Assembly (NCBI GenBank): GCA_041545745.1
Contig: CP168152.1
Location: 2,106,001 to 2,170,000 of the forward strand
Length of the DNA stretch: 64,000 bases
Direction of reading: 5' to 3'
From: Stenotrophomonas indicatrix
Lineage (GTDB): Bacteria; Pseudomonadota; Gammaproteobacteria; Xanthomonadales; Xanthomonadaceae
Shown piece by piece: positions 60,572 through 64,000 of the stretch. Made by a program: the position numbers and the translations under genes. The notes under the pieces were generated by a model. It was not told where the DNA came from, ran no database searches, and saw only the letters and a program-made list of their open reading frames with translations. Position 1 is the first letter of the stretch, and every line of letters begins with the position of its first letter.

Positions 60572-63331
60572 GTGGACCAAGGGATCATCGCCAGCCTGCT
60601 GCAGCATCCGCTCGCCTCGGCGCTGGTCATCGTCGACCGTAGCGGGCACCCGCTCGCGGCCAATCCGGCTGCGCGCGAGCATGGCCTGCCGGCTACGGTG
60701 GCCGCCTACGCGCCGATGCTGGAAGACCTGCGCCTGCTGGCCGCCGACGGTGGCATCGTCGCCTGCACGCTGCCGGGTGGCCCACGTGGCCACTACGATG
60801 GCCACCTGCGCGCCGTGCATGATGGCAGTGGCAATCTGCTCGCCTTCACCCTCAGCGTGCCCGAGCCGGTGCCGGTCGACGGCGGTGGCCGCTGGGAGCT
60901 TGCGCTGGACAGCGCCGGCCACAGCCTGTGGGACTGGGACATCCCCAGCGACCGGGTGGCTCGCACGCCCGCGCTGGGTGAGGAAACCGCCACCCAGATT
61001 CTGGCGCGCGTGCATACCGACGACATCACCCAGGTGCGTGCCGCGCTGGATGAACACCTGCAGGGTGGCAGTGAGCAGTACAGCGCCCAGTTCCGTTTCC
61101 GCCAGGCCGATGGCCAGTGGCGATGGGTGCTGGACCGCGGCCGGGTGGTGGCCCGTACCGCCGATGGACAGCCGCTGCGCATGGTCGGCACCCATACCGA
61201 CATCGAGCAGCAGAAGCAGCTTGAAGCCATGCTGCAGGAGCAGCAGCTGCATCTGCGCGAAGCCCAGCGCATCGCCAGCATGGGCAGCTGGTCGTTCGAT
61301 CCGCACAGCCGCTACTTCTGGTGGTCGCCGGAGCTGCGCTCGCTGCTGGCGCTGCAGCAAGGCAGCATCCCGGGCCAGCGACGCTGGCTCAAGCAGCTGC
61401 ACCCCCGCTCACGCGGCGCACTGCGTGCCGCCTGGCGGCGCCTGTGGCGTGATGGCCGCGCCGCCAACATCGAACTGGAACTGACCCGCGGCAACGAGCC
61501 CTCGCAGCATCTGCGCTTGTGGATGCAACCGTTGCTGGACATGGACGGGCAGCCCAAGCGCCTGCTGGGCCAGGTGCAGAACATCACCGAGCAGCATCAG
61601 ACCGACGCCCTCATCCGCTGGCGTACCGAGCTGCTCAACCGCGTATCCGCGCTGGGCCGCATCGGCGGCTGCGAGATCGAAGTTGCCACGCGCAACATGC
61701 AATGGACCGAGGAGTGCTATCGCATCCATGGCCTGCGCAAGGAGCCGATCACCCTCGACCAGGCGTTGGCACTGTACGCCGAGGATTCGCGTGCGGCGTT
61801 CGAAGCGGCGCTGGGGCGGATTGCCGGTGGCGGCCTGCCCGAGCAGCTGGATCTGTGCTTCTACCGCCAATCCGGCCTGCGCGTCTGGGTACAGGTGCTG
61901 ATTGAACTGGACCGTCGCGATGGCCTGCCGCCGCGCTTCGTGGTTCTGTTCCGTGACATCACCCGCGAGCGTGAAGCCAACGAGCGGATTGAACTGCTGG
62001 CCCACTACGATCTGCTGACCGGACTGCCCAACCGGGTGCTGCTGGGCGAGCAGACCTCCGAAGCCATCGAGGAAGCGCGCGATCGCGGCACCTCGCTGGC
62101 CATGCTGTTCATCGACCTGGACGGCTTCAAGAACATCAACGACAGCTTCGGCCACGCCACCGGCGATGCGCTGCTGAAGGCTGCTGCAACCCGGCTGCAC
62201 CAGAACCTGCGCAACAACGACCTGTTCGGCCGCTTCAGTGGCGACGAGTTCATCGTGGTGCTGCGCGACCTGGCCGAGCCGGAAGATGCCGGCCATGTAG
62301 CGCGCAAGCTGATCAATTCGCTGGCCGAACCACTGCGCCGCGGCGATACCACCTTGAAGGTGGGCGCCAGCGTGGGCATCGCGATGCTAGGCGAGAGCCA
62401 GACCGACTTCGATTCGCTGCTCCGTGCAGCCGACGCGGCGATGTACGCGGCCAAGGAAGCCGGTCGCAATACCTATCAGTATTACAGCCAGGACGCGCTG
62501 GCGCGGATCCAGCGGCGGTTGGAGATCGAGCACGGCCTGCATGGCGCCATCGAGCGCGACGAGTTCAGCCTGGCCTATCAGCCGCTGCTGCACGCCCATC
62601 ACGGCGAGCCGCCGGCAATTGAAGCGCTGCTGCGCTGGCATCGTCCAGGCATCGGCTATTGCAGCCCGGCAGAGTTCATTCCGATTGCCGAAAAGTGCGG
62701 CGAGATCGTCCGCATCGGCGACTGGGTATTGTCCGAAGCCTGTCGCCAGGCGGCCGCGTGGGATCGTGCCGGCCTGCATTTCGAGCGCATTGCGGTGAAC
62801 GTGTCGGCGGTGCAGTTGCGTGATCGTGGTTTTGCCGAACGTGTGATCGAAATCTGCCACGCGCACGGCTGGCCGCCGCAGCGGCTGGAGCTGGAGCTGA
62901 CCGAATCTGCGTTGATCCGTGACACCGACATCCTGCGCCACTGCTTCGATGTGCTGGAACGGCACGGCGTGCCGCTGGCGGTGGATGACTTCGGTACCGG
63001 CTTCTCCAACCTCAACTACCTCAACCGCTTCCCGGTCGGCCGCCTGAAGATCGATCGCAGTTTCGTGCAGGGCATGCTGCATGATTCCGGTACCGCCGAA
63101 GTCACCCAGGCCATCGTGCACCTGGGCCACGCGCTGGGCATGAAGGTGGTGGCCGAGGGCGTGGAAACGCACCAGGAAGAAGACATGCTGCGCCGCCAGG
63201 GCTGCGACGAGATCCAGGGCTACCTGTACTCGCGCCCGCTCAGCCCGCGCGACCTGGCGCAGTGGCTGCGCCAGCAGCACCTCGCGCCAGGTCGAACCGA
63301 TGCGGCCAGCGAAGTGATGCTGGCGCGCTGA
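60572..63331 (+). CDS. PAS-GGDEF-EAL cyclic-di-GMP enzyme
   Basis: 919 residues from a GTG at 60572 (read VDQGIIASLLQHPLASALVI), with GGAG nine bases upstream; the open frame runs on far upstream but only as the antisense of the kinase gene. Three to four PAS-type domains occupy residues 1-460. The GGDEF domain has SGDEF at 556-560 with an RNND inhibitory site before it. The EAL domain starts at about 684 (EAL, TESAL, DDFGTGFSN, AEGVET). Both sites look competent. No membrane helix, so cytosolic. A sigma-28-type promoter links it to late flagellar expression. Confidence 0.88.
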   Translation: MDQGIIASLLQHPLASALVIVDRSGHPLAANPAAREHGLPATVAAYAPMLEDLRLLAADGGIVACTLPGGPRGHYDGHLRAVHDGSGNLLAFTLSVPEPVPVDGGGRWELALDSAGHSLWDWDIPSDRVARTPALGEETATQILARVHTDDITQVRAALDEHLQGGSEQYSAQFRFRQADGQWRWVLDRGRVVARTADGQPLRMVGTHTDIEQQKQLEAMLQEQQLHLREAQRIASMGSWSFDPHSRYFWWSPELRSLLALQQGSIPGQRRWLKQLHPRSRGALRAAWRRLWRDGRAANIELELTRGNEPSQHLRLWMQPLLDMDGQPKRLLGQVQNITEQHQTDALIRWRTELLNRVSALGRIGGCEIEVATRNMQWTEECYRIHGLRKEPITLDQALALYAEDSRAAFEAALGRIAGGGLPEQLDLCFYRQSGLRVWVQVLIELDRRDGLPPRFVVLFRDITREREANERIELLAHYDLLTGLPNRVLLGEQTSEAIEEARDRGTSLAMLFIDLDGFKNINDSFGHATGDALLKAAATRLHQNLRNNDLFGRFSGDEFIVVLRDLAEPEDAGHVARKLINSLAEPLRRGDTTLKVGASVGIAMLGESQTDFDSLLRAADAAMYAAKEAGRNTYQYYSQDALARIQRRLEIEHGLHGAIERDEFSLAYQPLLHAHHGEPPAIEALLRWHRPGIGYCSPAEFIPIAEKCGEIVRIGDWVLSEACRQAAAWDRAGLHFERIAVNVSAVQLRDRGFAERVIEICHAHGWPPQRLELELTESALIRDTDILRHCFDVLERHGVPLAVDDFGTGFSNLNYLNRFPVGRLKIDRSFVQGMLHDSGTAEVTQAIVHLGHALGMKVVAEGVETHQEEDMLRRQGCDEIQGYLYSRPLSPRDLAQWLRQQHLAPGRTDAASEVMLAR

Positions 63332-63346
63332 GGCGCCGCGACCCTG

Positions 63347-63845
63347 CTCTGGTGGGTGCCGACCGTTGGTCGGCACTGATGCCTGCACGCGCGATCATCC
63401 ACGCATGGCGTGGATCTACTGACGCAGCCTGGCTCTGGTGGGTGCCGACCTTGGTCGGCACTGATGCCTGCACGCGCGATCATCCACGCATGGCGTGGAT
63501 CTACTGACGCAGCCTGGCTCTGGTGGGTGTCGACCTTGGTCGGCACTGATGCCTGTGCGCGCGATCATCCACGCATGGCGTGGATCTACTGACGCAGCCT
63601 GGCTCTGGTGGGTGCCGACCGTTGGTCGGCACTGATGCCTGCACGCGCGATCATCCACGCATGGCGTGGATCTACTGACGGAGCCTGGCTCTGGTGGGTG
63701 TCGACCTTGGTCGGCACTGATGCCTGTGCGCGCGATCATCCACGCATGGCGTGGATCTACTGACGCAGCCTGGCTCTGGTGGGTGTCGACCTTGGTCGGC
63801 ACTGATGCCTGTGCGCGCGATCATCCACGCATGGCGTGGATCTAC
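63347..63845 (+). repeat. Tandem array of six 85/86-base paired-hairpin units
   Basis: Units begin at 63347, 63433, 63518, 63603, 63689 and 63774. Each holds a GTGCCGACC(G)TTGGTCGGCAC hairpin, a linker GATGCCTGCACGCGCGATC (or TGTGCG variant), and an ATCCACGC-ATG-GCGTGGAT hairpin ending in CTAC, that is a SMAG unit read on the minus strand. Variants follow the order A, B, C, A, C, C. The last CTAC supplies the stop codon of the next gene. The 510-base stretch 63332-63841 contains nothing else. Confidence 0.93.
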
Positions 63846-64000
63846 TTTGGTGCGGCAACCAGCCTCTGCGCAAATTCGGACCGCAGCCGTGCGCGCACTG
63901 CTTCGACTACGTTGGCATAGCGTCGCCGCTGGATGTAAAAGCCCATATAGAACAGCAGCAGGGCCACCAGCATCGGCGACGCCGACGGGCGGACCAGAAT
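63842..64000 (-). CDS. C-terminal end of an unknown membrane protein gene (start outside window)
   Basis: 53 codons including the stop, open to the window edge. The visible part has a hydrophobic segment (SPMLVALLLFYMGFYI) followed by a basic helix (QRRRYANVVEAVRARLRSEF) and ends in VAAPK. I do not recognise the family. The TAG stop at 63842-63844 is the TAG of a SMAG element, the first unit of the array seen from this gene. Confidence 0.6.
   Translation of the reverse strand: MLVRPSASPMLVALLLFYMGFYIQRRRYANVVEAVRARLRSEFAQRLVAAPK

Noticed and set aside
58377..61484. A 1035-codon plus-strand frame spanning the kinase and the GGDEF-EAL gene
   Set aside because: It is antisense to the kinase and then out of frame with the GGDEF-EAL gene. 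No domain is encoded.
63347..63845. The tandem array as a CRISPR
   Set aside because: Units are 85/86 bases and almost identical throughout, with no unique spacers and no cas genes; each unit is two palindromes.
63220..63920. Short repetitive open frames in the array (both strands)
   Set aside because: They only translate the repeated palindromes, lack ribosome sites and end when the array ends.

Overview
The window reads as one chromosomal block of a Stenotrophomonas species, most likely the S. maltophilia complex, within the Xanthomonadaceae. The evidence is the very high GC content, the Xanthomonas-like order of flagellar genes, a LuxR-type regulator in the position of the S. maltophilia regulator FsnR, and several short palindromes ending in GTAG. 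Such palindromes are characteristic of the SMAG family of REP elements of this species. Almost everything in the window serves flagellum building, chemotaxis or cyclic-di-GMP control of motility.

Layout, in window coordinates. (1) 1-6325, minus strand: a sigma-28-type operon motC-motD-parC-parP-STAS gene-cheY-cheA2, giving a second stator, a polar positioning pair and a second, cut-off CheA. (2) 6438-15898, minus: flhB-flhA-flhF-fleN-fliA-cheY-cheZ-cheA, which couples export gate, pole selection, sigma-28 and core chemotaxis. (3) 15984-18104, minus: an MHYT-GGDEF-EAL protein. (4) 18267-22460, minus: fliLMNOPQR. (5) 22605-29303, minus: fliEFGHIJK. (6) 30113-34355, minus: rpoN, a lone receiver and fleQ, with an fsnR-like gene upstream. 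(7) 34441-37270, minus: fliD, then fliS, a fliT-like gene and a PilZ gene. (8) 37712-41505, minus: three tandem flagellin genes. (9) 41873-52540, minus: flgBCDEFGHIJKL. (10) 52691-53635, minus: cheV. (11) 53768-55140, plus: flgA, flgM, flgN. (12) 55233-63331: two sensor kinases, a GGDEF-EAL-receiver protein and a large PAS-GGDEF-EAL protein. (13) 63347-63845: a tandem array of palindromes, followed by the tail of a cut-off gene.

The promoters I can read fit a clean hierarchy. Sigma-54 type sites (GG-N10-GC, close to TGGCACG-N4-TTGCA) lie before flhB (weaker), fliL, fliE, fliD, flgG, flgB and flgA, consistent with rpoN and fleQ in the same block. Sigma-28 (FliA) type sites lie before the first flagellin gene, fliS, motC, cheV, flgM and the large PAS-GGDEF-EAL gene. 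FlgM is thus under the sigma factor it inhibits.

Points most worth a second look: two sigma-28 promoters (motC, cheV) that sit exactly seven bases before the start codon and so predict leaderless mRNAs; two genes whose stop codon is the TAG of a SMAG element; two FliM-like CheY-docking peptides in the CheA linker where a P2 domain would normally be; a 45-residue tandem repeat in ParP; a c-di-GMP enzyme under a flagellar class III promoter; and a six-copy tandem array of paired hairpins. I found no wholly new multi-gene system. The novelty here lies in control and architecture.
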